From the NCBI RefSeq assembly GCF_030733205.1, contig NZ_JASHJL010000007.1, positions 124,001 to 188,000 on the forward strand: a DNA stretch of 64,000 bases. Direction: 5' to 3'. Both the position numbers and the translations under genes were made by a program. The notes under the pieces are model-generated. The model worked only from the letters and a program-made list of their open reading frames with translations, was not told the DNA's origin and made no database searches. Shown here piece by piece: positions 55,931 to 64,000 of the stretch (the stretch's first letter is position 1; each line of letters starts with the position of its first letter). Source of the DNA: Mameliella sp. MMSF_3455 (lineage in GTDB: Bacteria; Pseudomonadota; Alphaproteobacteria; Rhodobacterales; Rhodobacteraceae).

Positions 55931-57376
55931 ATGAAACGCGACCGTAACGTCAAGATCGTGGCCACGCTGGGCCCCGCATCCAACACCTACGAGATGATCC
56001 GGGCCCTGCACGAGGCCGGGGCGGATGTCTTTCGCCTGAACATGAGCCACGGCACCCACGAGGAAATCGAGGAGCGCCACAAGATAATCCGGCAGGTCGA
56101 AAAGGATCTGGACAGCCCGATCGCGATCCTTGCCGACCTCCAGGGGCCCAAACTGCGCGTCGGCGAATTCGCCAACGGCTCCGAAGAGCTGGAATGGGGT
56201 CAGAAATTCAGGCTCGACCTGGACGAAACGCCGGGCGACTCGACGCGGGTTCAGCTGCCGCACCCCGAGATCTTTGCTGCCCTGACCGGCGGGTCGCACC
56301 TTTTGGTCAATGACGGCAAGATCCGCTTGCGGGTGGCCGATTGCGGCAAGGATCACGCCAATTGCATCGTCGAGGCGGGCGGCACGATTTCCAACCGAAA
56401 GGGCGTGAATGTGCCCGACGTGGTGCTGCCCCTGGCGGCGCTCAGCGACAAGGACCGCCGCGACCTGGAGTTCGCCTGCGGGCTGGGCGTGGACTGGATC
56501 GCGCTGTCCTTCGTGCAGCGAGTTGAGGACGTCGAAGAAGCGCGGCGCCTGGTCTGGGGCCGGGCCGCGATTGTCTCGAAAATCGAGAAGCCCTCGGCAG
56601 TCGAGGCCTTCGACGAGATCCTCGAAGTTTCGGACGGGATCATGGTTGCCCGTGGCGACCTGGGGGTCGAACTGCCGGTGCAGGCGGTGCCGCCGATCCA
56701 GAAACGCCTGGTGCGCAAGTGCCGTGCGGCGGCCAAGCCGGTGATCGTCGCGACGCAGATGCTGGAATCCATGATCGAATCCCCGATGCCGACCCGGGCC
56801 GAGGTGTCGGACGTCTCCGGCGCCATCTACGAAGGCACCGACGCGATCATGCTGTCGGCGGAATCGGCGGCAGGTCAGTACCCGATCGAGGCCGTCACCA
56901 CGATGAACAACGTGGCCATATCGGTAGAGAGCGACCCGACCTACCGCGACGTTATAGAGGCCTCGCGCAATGCAGTCCGGACCTCTGTCGCGGACGGTAT
57001 CGTCGCTGCGGCGCGCGAGATCGCGGAGACGACGGAGATCAAGGCGATCTGCTGCTTTACCTCATCGGGCACCACCGCGGCGCTGGTTGCGCGCGAACGT
57101 CCCCGCGTTCCGATCATTGCCATGACCCCGATGACGGGCGCCGCGCGTCGCCTCTCGCTGACCTGGGGCACGCAATGCGTCATGACCGGCGAGCTGGAGC
57201 GGTTCAAGCAGGCGGTCGTCAATGCCGCCCGCGCCGCCCGTGCGCAAGGCTATGCCGGCGAAAAGGACCAGATCGTCGTGACTGCCGGCGTGCCTTTCAA
57301 CCAGCCGGGCACGACCAACATTCTGCGCGTTGCCCCCTGCAACGAGCGTTTGATCTTTTCGACAGATCCTGAATAA
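55931..57376 (+). CDS. pyk: Pyruvate kinase
   Basis: Glycolytic enzyme transferring phosphate from phosphoenolpyruvate to ADP. The 481-aa protein shows ATLGPASN, FRLNMSHG, SKIEKPSAVEAFDEI (catalytic Lys), VARGDLGVELP and C-terminal domain strand VVTAGVPFNQPGTTN. ATG 55931 follows AGGGAGAAAG. Length and motifs favour the type II PykA-like form. Confidence 0.96.
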   Translation: MKRDRNVKIVATLGPASNTYEMIRALHEAGADVFRLNMSHGTHEEIEERHKIIRQVEKDLDSPIAILADLQGPKLRVGEFANGSEELEWGQKFRLDLDETPGDSTRVQLPHPEIFAALTGGSHLLVNDGKIRLRVADCGKDHANCIVEAGGTISNRKGVNVPDVVLPLAALSDKDRRDLEFACGLGVDWIALSFVQRVEDVEEARRLVWGRAAIVSKIEKPSAVEAFDEILEVSDGIMVARGDLGVELPVQAVPPIQKRLVRKCRAAAKPVIVATQMLESMIESPMPTRAEVSDVSGAIYEGTDAIMLSAESAAGQYPIEAVTTMNNVAISVESDPTYRDVIEASRNAVRTSVADGIVAAAREIAETTEIKAICCFTSSGTTAALVARERPRVPIIAMTPMTGAARRLSLTWGTQCVMTGELERFKQAVVNAARAARAQGYAGEKDQIVVTAGVPFNQPGTTNILRVAPCNERLIFSTDPE

Positions 57377-57379
57377 CCC

Positions 57380-57398
57380 GCCCCCTGCAAGAGGGGGC
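57380..57398 (+). terminator. Hairpin after pyruvate kinase
   Basis: Perfect 7-bp stem GCCCCCT/AGGGGGC with a 5-nt loop, 3 bp after the pyk stop; no U-run. The following small gene starts 6 bp later, so it may be an mRNA-end or intercistronic hairpin rather than a full terminator. Confidence 0.4.
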
Positions 57399-57404
57399 AG
57401 GCCA

Positions 57405-57629
57405 ATGCATCCTGACATGATGCTGGTCACCGGCATGTTGCTGGTGGTTCTGTCCCTGCCGGCGATCTTCGCGGCCTGGGCCGACAACCGGGCGCCCCGT
57501 GTGGGCGCCCTCGTTTTGTTCGGGGGCGCCGGTCTCGTATTCTGGGCATTCCGTGAAAGGGAAGGCGGCTATCGCCTGCAGGATGTCCCTGACGCTGTCT
57601 ATGGCGTGATCGGTCAGATCCTGAACTGA
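57405..57629 (+). CDS. Small two-helix membrane protein
   Basis: A 74-aa protein with two hydrophobic segments (MMLVTGMLLVVLSLPAIFAA and VGALVLFGGAGLVFWAF) joined by WADNRAPR. It resembles small conserved Rhodobacterales membrane proteins of unknown function. Just 28 bp separate it from pyk. The start is weakly supported: GGGGGCAGG lies 4-8 bp upstream. Confidence 0.65.
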   Translation: MHPDMMLVTGMLLVVLSLPAIFAAWADNRAPRVGALVLFGGAGLVFWAFREREGGYRLQDVPDAVYGVIGQILN

Positions 57630-57637
57630 CCGCAGTT

Positions 57638-58789
57638 TCAGGAAGAGGGGCGGGGCTCCGCAGGCTCCTTTGCCGGATCCTGTTCCTGCTCCATCTCCAG
57701 GTCGAGGTCCGGCAGTCCTTCGCGGGACAACAGGATGGCCACCGGGCGCACGCGCGGGATATGCGAACAGATGATCATGATCGACACCATGATGGGCACC
57801 GCCAGGAACATCCCGACGATCCCCCACACCGCGGCCCAGAAGGCCAGGCTGGCGATGATGCCAAAGGAGGACAGGCGAAGGGTCTTGCCAAGCAGGAGAG
57901 GGTCCAGCACTTGACCCACGGTGAACTGGATCACCGTCACGATCGACAGGACCGTGAGGCCGGTAAAGGCGTCGCCGGTCTGGACGTAGCTGACCAGCGC
58001 GACCACAACCGTTGCCACGATCGAACCGATGTTGGGAATGAAGTTCAGGATAAAGGTCAGCACCGCCATCGGCATCGCCAGGTCCAGTGCAAAGACGGTC
58101 ATCACCGCGTAGACCAGCGCCCCGGTCACGGAACTGATGACCACCTTGACCACCAGATAGCGGTTCACCCTGTGGATGATCGAGGAGATGATCCGCTCGA
58201 CCCGGCGCGCACGCCGCTCATCGCCCATGAGACTGGCCAGCTTGGTCGGGAACCAGAGGCGTTCGAGGAACATGAACCCCACGAACAGCGTTACCAGCAC
58301 CGCACCCGAGGCGATGTTGCCAGCCTGTCCTGCCAGCGAAGACAGGTAGGGGCCCAGCTGGATCGACTTCATCCAGTCCAGAACGGCGGTCTCGACGTCC
58401 GCACCCATCCAGCCGACCATGTCCGCAACCGCCTGCTGGGCGGGGTCCGCGTATTGCAGGATCGTGATCACCACCGTGTTGGCCTGCGCGATGATGATCA
58501 GCGAGGCGGAGATCATGATCGTGGCGATCAGCAGGACGGCCAGAACCGAGGCGATCCAAATCGAGACCCGCGCGCTGCCGATGCGCATGCGTTGGAAATA
58601 GTTGATCGCGTCAGAGGTCAGCGAGAACAGCATGATCGCGATGGCCAGCGAGATCAGCAGGAACTTGGCCTGCACCAGCAGGAAGAGGATCACCGCGAAG
58701 GCGATGATGCCGAGGAACCAGGTCTGTGCCTTTCGGATTTCCGAAATTTCCGGGCGCGTTGACTGGTCTTGTTCGGGAGTGTCGGACAT
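57638..58789 (-). CDS. AI-2E family transporter (PerM-like permease)
   Basis: A 383-aa polytopic protein of the AI-2E exporter superfamily: two N-terminal helices (about 28-65), a third, an amphipathic central region (ILQYADPAQQAVAD), then four to five helices with the hallmark ILNFIPNIGSIVATVVVALV. Substrate is uncertain; relatives include YdgG/TqsA, PerM and Na+/H+ antiporters. Start 58789 (MSDTPEQDQ) is chosen over longer non-homologous readings. Confidence 0.88.
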   Translation of the reverse strand: MSDTPEQDQSTRPEISEIRKAQTWFLGIIAFAVILFLLVQAKFLLISLAIAIMLFSLTSDAINYFQRMRIGSARVSIWIASVLAVLLIATIMISASLIIIAQANTVVITILQYADPAQQAVADMVGWMGADVETAVLDWMKSIQLGPYLSSLAGQAGNIASGAVLVTLFVGFMFLERLWFPTKLASLMGDERRARRVERIISSIIHRVNRYLVVKVVISSVTGALVYAVMTVFALDLAMPMAVLTFILNFIPNIGSIVATVVVALVSYVQTGDAFTGLTVLSIVTVIQFTVGQVLDPLLLGKTLRLSSFGIIASLAFWAAVWGIVGMFLAVPIMVSIMIICSHIPRVRPVAILLSREGLPDLDLEMEQEQDPAKEPAEPRPSS

Positions 58790-58953
58790 TCGGGGGATTG
58801 GGAACTCTGATCTTTGTGGTTGCAAATGCACCGTGCGAGGATAGTGAGGTGTTCCGCTACGGGCAAGGACAGGTGCCGTCCCGTTTGCCGGAAGTGTCCC
58901 GCAGTGCCCGTTCACTGATCGCGCGTGGCCGTCCGGGTGGGGCGCTTCTGCCC

Positions 58954-58982
58954 TTGCCAAATCTCTTGCACCCTCCTATACG
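58954..58982 (+). promoter_or_regulatory. Candidate promoter of rpmI-rplT
   Basis: TTGCCA (58954-58959) and TATACG (58977-58982) are separated by exactly 17 bp. The predicted start lies about 58 bp upstream of the L35 start codon. Confidence 0.5.
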
Positions 58983-59048
58983 GCGCCTTCCAACCGCGCG
59001 GCCGGCCACCAGTGGCATGCCGAGTCGCGCCAAGTAACGGAGATTGAA

Positions 59049-59249
59049 ATGCCCAAGATGAAGACCAAGTCGAGCGCCAAGAAGCGCTTCAAGGTGAGCG
59101 CCAGCGGCAAGGTGCTGACGGCCCAGGCCGGCAAGCGCCACGGCATGATCAAGCGCACCAAGAAATTCATCCGCGATGCGCGCGGAACCACTGTCATGTC
59201 CAAGCCTGACGCGAAGATCGTCAAGCAGTACATGCCCTACGACCGCTGA
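59049..59249 (+). CDS. rpmI: 50S ribosomal protein L35
   Basis: Basic ribosomal protein of 66 aa beginning [20 protein letters not shown], with the usual [12 protein letters not shown] segment. It is followed by rplT after 15 bp. The translation factor gene infC, often the first gene of this operon, is not adjacent here; the upstream neighbour is the antiparallel AI-2E transporter. Confidence 0.97.
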   Translation: MPKMKTKSSAKKRFKVSASGKVLTAQAGKRHGMIKRTKKFIRDARGTTVMSKPDAKIVKQYMPYDR

Positions 59250-59264
59250 TCAGGAGGATAAGAT

Positions 59265-59630
59265 ATGCCCCGTACCAAAGGCGGAACCGTTACCCACGCG
59301 CGTCACAAGAAGATCACCAGCCAGGCCAAAGGTTACTATGGCCGCCGCAAGAACACCTTCAAGGTGGCGGCACAGGCTGTCGACAAGGCGAACCAGTACG
59401 CCACGCGCGACCGCAAGAATCGCAAGCGCAACTTCCGCGCCCTGTGGATCCAGCGGATCAACGCAGCCGTGCGCGCGCATGACGAATCGCTGACCTACTC
59501 GCGGTTCATCAATGGCCTGACGCTGGCCGGCATCGAGGTCGACCGCAAGGTTCTGGCCGATCTGGCCGTGCACGAGCCCGAGGCTTTTGCCGCCATCGTC
59601 GACCAGGCGAAAGGCGCGCTGCCGGCCTGA
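59265..59630 (+). CDS. rplT: 50S ribosomal protein L20
   Basis: A 121-aa assembly protein binding 23S rRNA ([47 protein letters not shown]). AGGAGGATAAG precedes the start. In many bacteria L20 represses its own operon; no leader structure was resolved here. A strong terminator follows. Confidence 0.97.
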   Translation: MPRTKGGTVTHARHKKITSQAKGYYGRRKNTFKVAAQAVDKANQYATRDRKNRKRNFRALWIQRINAAVRAHDESLTYSRFINGLTLAGIEVDRKVLADLAVHEPEAFAAIVDQAKGALPA

Positions 59631-59654
59631 GCCGAGCGCAAGTGGAAATTTGAC

Positions 59655-59684
59655 AAAGGCCCGGGCGCATCGCCCGGGCCTTTT
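59655..59684 (+). terminator. Rho-independent terminator of rpmI-rplT
   Basis: Ten-bp stem GGCCCGGGCG/CGCCCGGGCC with a CAT loop, flanked by AAA upstream and TTTTCTG downstream, about 25 bp after the rplT stop. The rest of the gap to 59804 holds no gene that I can recognise. Confidence 0.88.
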
Positions 59685-59804
59685 CTGTTGCATGGGTGCC
59701 TTGAGAATGTGCCATCTGGGGGCCGTCCAGGGGGGCATGACACTCGCCAGTCGAGCGGAAAACGCGGCATTGAATCCCATTCTCCTTGCCTGGCCGGGTA
59801 CGTC

Positions 59805-59879
59805 GGTAACGTCGATCAACGGGAGAGCACCGGACTGTCTATCCGGGTGCTGCGGGGTCGAATCCCGTCGCGGTCGCCA
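59805..59879 (+). tRNA. Degenerate tRNA-like sequence (GTC at anticodon position), probably a pseudogene
   Basis: The 3' two-thirds folds as tRNA: D-loop AACGGGA, perfect 5-bp anticodon stem CCGGA/TCCGG with loop CTGTCTA (GTC at 59837-59839), 5-nt variable loop, T-arm GCGGG/CCCGT and encoded CCA (59877-59879). Defects: two mismatches in the acceptor stem, one in the D-stem, G for T54 in the T-loop, and U at position 37. Nominal identity Asp, but charging is doubtful. It may be a decayed copy or tRNA-like RNA. Confidence 0.45.
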
Positions 59880-59945
59880 CCGCCGCCTTTGCTTTTCCAG
59901 CACGCCCGTGCAAGTTGGGAGCCAAATGTCCCCGGCGCAGAATAC

Positions 59946-60671
59946 ATGACAACCAACGATCCTTTCCGTCACCACCCCGGCTTGCGCCCTCTGATCAAGC
60001 CGCGCGAAGACAGTTTTTTCGCGGATTTCCACATCGACAAGGCCATCGAGATCGGCAAGCTGCACGGGCGCGCCACGGACTGGATCCTGACCGAAGCCGA
60101 GATCGAGGCGGACAGGAAGCGAGCGCTGGCCGGGCGGATGGATCGCGACCTCTGGGTCTTTGCCTATGGCTCGCTGATGTGGGATCCGGGCGTTCGCTTT
60201 GCCGAGGTGAGGCGCGGCTTTGCCCCGGGGGCCGAGCGGCGCTTCATCCTCTTTGACATCAACGGCGGGCGCGGCACAGAAGATCAGCCGGGCCTGATGG
60301 CTGCGCTGGACACAGGGCAGGGATGTCACGGTCTGATCTTTCGGATCGCGGCCAAGGACGTGCCTGCCGAGACCCGCTGCCTCTGGCATCGCGAGCGGCT
60401 GGGCGAGGCCTATCTGCCGCGTTTCATTCCTGTCGAAACCGATCACGGCACCGAAGAGGCGCTTGCCTTTCTTGCCGACCATGCGGCGGGCAATATCAAG
60501 GGGGATCTGACCCACGAGGAGCAGGTGCGCCTGATCGCGACCGGTGAGGGATTTCTCGGCTCCAGCCGCGAATACCTTGAAAACCTCGCCACGCATTTCA
60601 AAGAGATGAAGATCGAGGATGCAGAGGTCACACGGCTCGTGACCGATGTGCGTGCCTTCGCCTCGGGCTAG
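59946..60671 (+). CDS. ChaC-family gamma-glutamylcyclotransferase
   Basis: A 241-aa glutathione-degrading enzyme that releases 5-oxoproline from gamma-glutamyl peptides. The nucleotide-fold loop VFAYGSLMWDPG is the family signature, with RRFILFDINGGRGTEDQPGL and the acidic THEEQ region following. Start 59946 gives a slightly longer N-terminus than ChaC from E. coli. It lies downstream of the tRNA-like element and upstream of pheS. Confidence 0.9.
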   Translation: MTTNDPFRHHPGLRPLIKPREDSFFADFHIDKAIEIGKLHGRATDWILTEAEIEADRKRALAGRMDRDLWVFAYGSLMWDPGVRFAEVRRGFAPGAERRFILFDINGGRGTEDQPGLMAALDTGQGCHGLIFRIAAKDVPAETRCLWHRERLGEAYLPRFIPVETDHGTEEALAFLADHAAGNIKGDLTHEEQVRLIATGEGFLGSSREYLENLATHFKEMKIEDAEVTRLVTDVRAFASG

Positions 60672-60753
60672 GCGCCGCCGTCCGGGGCAAAGCAAGGTTG
60701 CAAACCCGGCATGGCGGGGCTAACCCGTCGCGGGCAAGCCTGAGGGACGTGAT

Positions 60754-61827
60754 ATGGAAGACCTGCGCGAGAAATACATCGACCTGATTGCCAAGGCGGG
60801 CGACGAAGCCGCGCTCGAGGACCTGCGCGTGGCCGCAGTGGGCAAGAAGGGCGAGATCAGCCTCAAGATGCGTGAACTGGGCAAGATGAGCCCGGAGGAG
60901 CGGCAGGTCGCCGGCCCCGCGCTGAACAAGCTCAAGGACGAGATCAACGCAGCGCTCGCGGCAAAGAAGGCCGCACTAGCGGACGTCGCGCTCGAGGAGC
61001 GCCTGAAGACCGAATGGCTGGACGTGACTTTGCCGGGACGCCCGATGCGCCGCGGTACGATCCACCCGGTCAGCCAGGTCATGGAGGAGATCACCGCGAT
61101 CTTTGCCGACCTCGGCTTTTCCGTCGCCGAAGGGCCGCAGATCGACAGCGACTGGTACAATTTCGACGCGCTGAACATCCCTTCGCACCACCCGGCGCGG
61201 GCCGAAATGGACACGTTCTACATGCACCGCGCTGAGGGCGACAACCGCCCGCCGCATGTCTTGCGGACGCATACCAGCCCCGTGCAGATCCGCCACATGG
61301 AGGCGCACGGCGCCCCTTGTCGGATCATCGCCCCGGGCCGCGTCTACCGCGCCGACTATGACCAGACGCACACGCCGATGTTCCACCAGGTCGAAGGCCT
61401 CGCCATCGACCGCGACATCTCGATGGCGAACCTGAAATGGGTGCTTGAGGAATTCGTGAAGGCCTATTTCGAGGTCGACCACGTCGAACTGCGGTTCCGC
61501 GCCTCGCATTTCCCCTTCACCGAACCTTCTGCCGAGGTCGACATCCAGTGTTCCTGGGAAGGCGGCGTGCTGAAGGTGGGCGAGGGCGACGACTGGCTCG
61601 AAATCCTCGGGAGCGGCATGGTGCACCCGCAGGTGCTGAAGAACTCCGGCGTGAACCCCGACGAATGGCAGGGCTTTGCCTTCGGCATGGGGATCGACCG
61701 GATCGCGATGCTGAAATACGGCATCCCCGACCTGCGCGCCTTCTTCGACTCGGATCTGCGCTGGCTGCGGCACTACGGGTTCGCGGCGCTGGACGTTCCG
61801 ACGACGGCGGCGGGGCTTTCACGCTAA
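60754..61827 (+). CDS. pheS: Phenylalanyl-tRNA synthetase alpha subunit
   Basis: Catalytic alpha chain of the alpha2-beta2 enzyme, 357 aa. An N-terminal coiled coil (about 1-85) that binds tRNA is followed by class II motifs: motif 2 [18 protein letters not shown] and motif 3 [11 protein letters not shown]. The pheT partner begins 2 kb downstream, beyond three unrelated genes, rather than directly after it. Confidence 0.97.
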   Translation: MEDLREKYIDLIAKAGDEAALEDLRVAAVGKKGEISLKMRELGKMSPEERQVAGPALNKLKDEINAALAAKKAALADVALEERLKTEWLDVTLPGRPMRRGTIHPVSQVMEEITAIFADLGFSVAEGPQIDSDWYNFDALNIPSHHPARAEMDTFYMHRAEGDNRPPHVLRTHTSPVQIRHMEAHGAPCRIIAPGRVYRADYDQTHTPMFHQVEGLAIDRDISMANLKWVLEEFVKAYFEVDHVELRFRASHFPFTEPSAEVDIQCSWEGGVLKVGEGDDWLEILGSGMVHPQVLKNSGVNPDEWQGFAFGMGIDRIAMLKYGIPDLRAFFDSDLRWLRHYGFAALDVPTTAAGLSR

Positions 61828-61897
61828 CAGAGCCTGCGCGTCGTCTGGCTCTTGGCGCCGGTGTATCTCCGGCGCAACTTGGCCATATGCAGTCACA

Positions 61898-61932
61898 CCG
61901 TCATATCGGAAGCATGTCTTTCGATATGACGG
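61898..61932. other. Long hairpin downstream of pheS
   Basis: CCGTCATATCGGAAG (61898-61912) pairs with CTTTCGATATGACGG (61918-61932): 15 bp with one G-U pair and a 5-nt CATGT loop. Its end overlaps a second possible stem ACGGGC (61929-61934)/GCCCGT (61944-61949), so the two are mutually exclusive. No U-run follows. Function unknown; 71 bp after the pheS stop. Confidence 0.6.
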
Positions 61933-62037
61933 GCTTCTCCACGGCCCGTCGTTAAAGCGCCCAACTGTACCAAGCCTCTGTCTTCACCGGCACTTCCGTG
62001 CAACTCTCCGACCAGTGATATCAAACGGAGACCTGCC

Positions 62038-62427
62038 ATGTTCCGCGCTCTCACCCTTGCCGCCCTTCTCGCATCTCCCGCCCTCGCCGATGAGGTCTGG
62101 GACAGCGCGCAAGGCCCTGTCGTCTACGAAGAGGACACCGGCGGCGCGGCGGTCCTGTCCTTCACGCATCCAAACGGCTATCCGGCCATGCTGGTCATCC
62201 CGGGATTGGCGGGCAACTACCAGGACCGCGCCGTGCACCGCGCCTTCTGGGTCGGGCAGGGGCCGGGCACTTGCTTTGCCGCCATGAGCCTCGGCGGTCA
62301 ACCCAGCCACGACTGGGGCGAGGCACTTGTCAGTTTCGACGGGCCCGCCTTCCCGACCTCCTTTACCCTCTCGCTGGGCGAATGCTTTGGCCCTATGACC
62401 ACATCCTTCCGGGCCCTCGCACGCTGA
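62038..62427 (+). CDS. Hypothetical secreted protein
   Basis: A 129-aa protein with a signal peptide (MFRALTLAALLASPALA) and a compact mature region with two cysteines (PGTCFAAM and GECFGPM), which may form a disulfide. I do not recognise a domain. It starts a three-gene stretch between pheS and pheT and is followed after one base by a YrhK-like gene. Confidence 0.68.
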   Translation: MFRALTLAALLASPALADEVWDSAQGPVVYEEDTGGAAVLSFTHPNGYPAMLVIPGLAGNYQDRAVHRAFWVGQGPGTCFAAMSLGGQPSHDWGEALVSFDGPAFPTSFTLSLGECFGPMTTSFRALAR

Positions 62428-62428
62428 C

Positions 62429-62710
62429 ATGACCCTCTTTACTCATGAAAACCGCCAGCGCAGCGCCGACGCGCGCCGCGTCTATGCCGCCTTCGAGATC
62501 GCCCATACAACCGTCGATTTCATCGCCGCCTTCTGTTTCCTGATCGGCTCGATCCTGTTTTTCTGGCCGGTCTGGGAGACGCAGGCGATCTGGCTTTTCG
62601 TCATCGGATCGGTCTTTTTCGCGCTGAAACCGACCCTTCGGCTGGTTCGCGAACTGCGGTTGGCGGCAATGGGCGACGCCGAGGACCTGGCGGAACGCTA
62701 CCGCGATTGA
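62429..62710 (+). CDS. YrhK-like domain protein
   Basis: A 93-aa membrane protein with two helices (FIAAFCFLIGSILFFWPVW and AIWLFVIGSVFFALKP) and the YrhK-type opening YAAFEIAHTTVDF. Function is unknown. Its start is one base after the previous stop, so the two genes are co-translated. Confidence 0.8.
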   Translation: MTLFTHENRQRSADARRVYAAFEIAHTTVDFIAAFCFLIGSILFFWPVWETQAIWLFVIGSVFFALKPTLRLVRELRLAAMGDAEDLAERYRD

Positions 62711-62757
62711 CGCCTGCCGGCCGACCGTGGCAGGCCGAGCGAAAGGGGAGGCACATG

Positions 62758-63627
62758 ATGTCCGGAACGCTCACCGTCGGCGCTGCGCAGTTCGGCAGCC
62801 GGATCGGCGATCTCGACGCCAATTTCGAGGAACACCACCGCTGGGTCAGCCGCGCGAAAGGCCTGGACCTGCTGGTCTTTCCCGAACTCAGCCTCGTTGG
62901 CCATTACGGTGCCGAGAACCTGCTGGACGTGACGATGAAACGGCACGATCCGCGCCTTATCGATCTCAGCCGGGCGGCGGGAGACACGATCCTGATCCTG
63001 GGCTTTGTCGAGGAAGGGCCGGCGGCGCAGTTCTACAATGCCGCGGGTGTCTACAAGGACGGCAAGCTGATCTATATCCACCGCAAGATCAACCTCCCCT
63101 CCTACGGCAAGCTGATCGAGACGAAATACTACGCCCAGGGCCGTTTCGTGGACACGCAGGAGATCACCGAGGACTGGCGGCTGGGCTTGCTGATCTGCGC
63201 CGACCTCTGGAACCCGGCGCTGGTGCACCTGGCCTTCCTGCACGGCGCGACACTGCTGGTTTCACCGATCTCCAGCGGGGTCGAGGCGGTCGGAGAGGCT
63301 TTCGACAATCCCTCCGGTTGGACCGCGACGATGCATTTCTACTCGATGATGTACGGCGCGCCCTCGATCATGGTGAACCGGACCGGTCCGGAAGAAGACC
63401 TGAATTTCTGGGGCGGCTCGCGGATCCTCGATCCGTTCGGCCATCCTCTGGCCATCGCCGGAAGGACCCCGGAGCTGATCACCGCCGAGCTGGATTATGC
63501 GCAGGTGCGCCGCGCCCGTGCCCTTTTGCCCACGGTGCGGGACAGCAACATTGGACTGGTCGAACGCGAGATGAACCGCCTGATTGACCGACTGGGTGTG
63601 CCTGACATCATCCGCGACGACGATTGA
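62758..63627 (+). CDS. Carbon-nitrogen hydrolase (nitrilase superfamily)
   Basis: Nitrilase/amidase-fold protein of 289 aa with the Glu-Lys-Cys triad: Glu43 (FPELSLVG), Lys110 (HRKINLPSYG) and Cys147 (LLICADLWNP). The substrate is uncertain; such enzymes act on amides, carbamoyl compounds or as glutaminase domains of NAD synthetase. ATG 62758 lies 6 bp after GGGAGG; an ATG at 62755 is only 3 bp away, so 62758 is preferred. Confidence 0.88.
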   Translation: MSGTLTVGAAQFGSRIGDLDANFEEHHRWVSRAKGLDLLVFPELSLVGHYGAENLLDVTMKRHDPRLIDLSRAAGDTILILGFVEEGPAAQFYNAAGVYKDGKLIYIHRKINLPSYGKLIETKYYAQGRFVDTQEITEDWRLGLLICADLWNPALVHLAFLHGATLLVSPISSGVEAVGEAFDNPSGWTATMHFYSMMYGAPSIMVNRTGPEEDLNFWGGSRILDPFGHPLAIAGRTPELITAELDYAQVRRARALLPTVRDSNIGLVEREMNRLIDRLGVPDIIRDDD

Positions 63628-63679
63628 TCCAGCGTCCGCCACCCGTGCAGGAACGAACCGATCTTGGCGTGTTTCAATG

Positions 63680-63741
63680 TTTCTTTGGGCATCCAGATAC
63701 CTCCGGGGGTGAAGGCCGCAGGCCGAGGGATCAGAGTCCCC
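63680..63741 (-). repeat. Intergenic hairpin repeat, copy D (inverted)
   Basis: On the minus strand: GGGACTCTGATCCC, then a GGCC-TGC-GGCC hairpin, then TTCACCCCCGGAGGTAT and a CAAAGAAAC end. The TTCACCCCCGGAG block is shared exactly with copy B. It lies in the 226-bp gap upstream of pheT, pointing away from pheT. Confidence 0.55.
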
Positions 63742-63853
63742 TTTTGCCCGCGGATCAAACCGGTGCGCCGCCCGAAGCCCACCCCCCTCTTTCCTCCCAT
63801 CACCCGATCCGCTAAGGACGGCGCGACGTGACGCATATGCGGGGCATGAAGCG

Positions 63854-64000
63854 ATGAAATTCACCCTCTCCTGGCTCAAGGAACACCTCGACACCGAAGC
63901 TTCGGTCGACGAGATCGCCGAGGCGCTGACCGATCTCGGCCTCGAGGTCGAGGAGGTCGTCGATCCGGCGAAATCGCTTTCCGCCTTTACGCTGGCCAAG
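63854..64000 (+). CDS. pheT: Phenylalanyl-tRNA synthetase beta subunit (5' part)
   Basis: Only the first 49 residues are in the window. [20 protein letters not shown] and [11 protein letters not shown] are the standard PheT N-terminus. The gene runs off the end of the window. It is separated from pheS by three genes and a repeat, so it probably has its own promoter. Confidence 0.92.
   Translation, partial: MKFTLSWLKEHLDTEASVDEIAEALTDLGLEVEEVVDPAKSLSAFTLAK

Noticed and set aside
63624-63853. Minus-strand frame upstream of pheT beginning MPKETLKHAKIG
   Set aside because: It runs into the dispersed repeat and the antisense of the nitrilase gene, with no support as a gene.

Overview
The window is GC-rich chromosomal DNA from an alphaproteobacterium, most likely Rhodobacteraceae (Roseobacter group). 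This rests on protein character and gene order: rpoZ-rsh-...-pdxJ-acpS-lepB-rnc-era-recO, pgsA-moaD-moaE, three tandem peptide deformylases before fmt, choline transporter genes choX/choW/choV, DUF1491, DUF2125, DUF1244 and a PII-ammonium channel pair. It also rests on a recurring intergenic hairpin repeat with a GTATTT/AGAAGAA-like tail, which I recall as common in this family. I see no plasmid, phage, insertion-sequence or CRISPR signature. The content is mostly core and housekeeping, with small insertions of less conserved genes.

Layout. 1-5 kb: the 5' part of a bifunctional penicillin-binding protein, glnK-amtB, a STAS-like protein, a pair of palindromic operator-like sites, and a GntR/FCD regulator. 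5-21 kb, mostly minus strand: moaE, moaD, pgsA, recO, DUF1491, era, an EamA permease, rnc, two tandem signal peptidases I, acpS, a 2OG-Fe(II) oxygenase, pdxJ, DUF2062, rsh, rpoZ, folK; a secreted trypsin-like protease with two PDZ domains lies inside on the plus strand. 21-31 kb, mostly plus strand: NYN RNase, ispH, DUF3429, methyltransferase, rnhA, TRIC-like channel, a C-S lyase (minus), def1-def2-def3-fmt, two small YeaQ-like membrane proteins, glutathionyl-hydroquinone reductase.

31-46 kb: a single-domain pseudo-receiver, a MltB-type transglycosylase, adenine deaminase, the choline ABC transporter split by an antiparallel GST gene, an enoyl-CoA hydratase/SDR pair, a DUF2125 protein, another SDR, a UbiH-type hydroxylase, an amidase and a DapC-like aminotransferase. 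46-57 kb: ftsK-lolA, a lipoprotein transglycosylase, hspQ, a DsbA-like isomerase, the ribF-YcgN-threonine aldolase operon, DUF1244, N-formylglutamate amidohydrolase, pyruvate kinase. 57-64 kb: AI-2E family permease, rpmI-rplT, a degenerate tRNA-like element, chaC, pheS, three genes, and the start of pheT.

Functional themes are envelope growth and protein export (PBP, LepB x2, LolA, FtsK, two lytic transglycosylases), N-terminal formyl-Met processing (fmt plus three Def), stringent response and RNA maturation, nitrogen sensing, and choline uptake. The most interesting observations are a third deformylase lacking both a metal ligand and the catalytic Glu, a receiver domain lacking the phospho-acceptor Asp, twin palindromes 30 bp apart in a convergent gap, a decayed tRNA-like element between rplT and chaC, a four-copy intergenic repeat, and a 15-bp hairpin plus repeat bracketing the genes that separate pheS from pheT. 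None of these amounts to a clearly new defence or mobile system.
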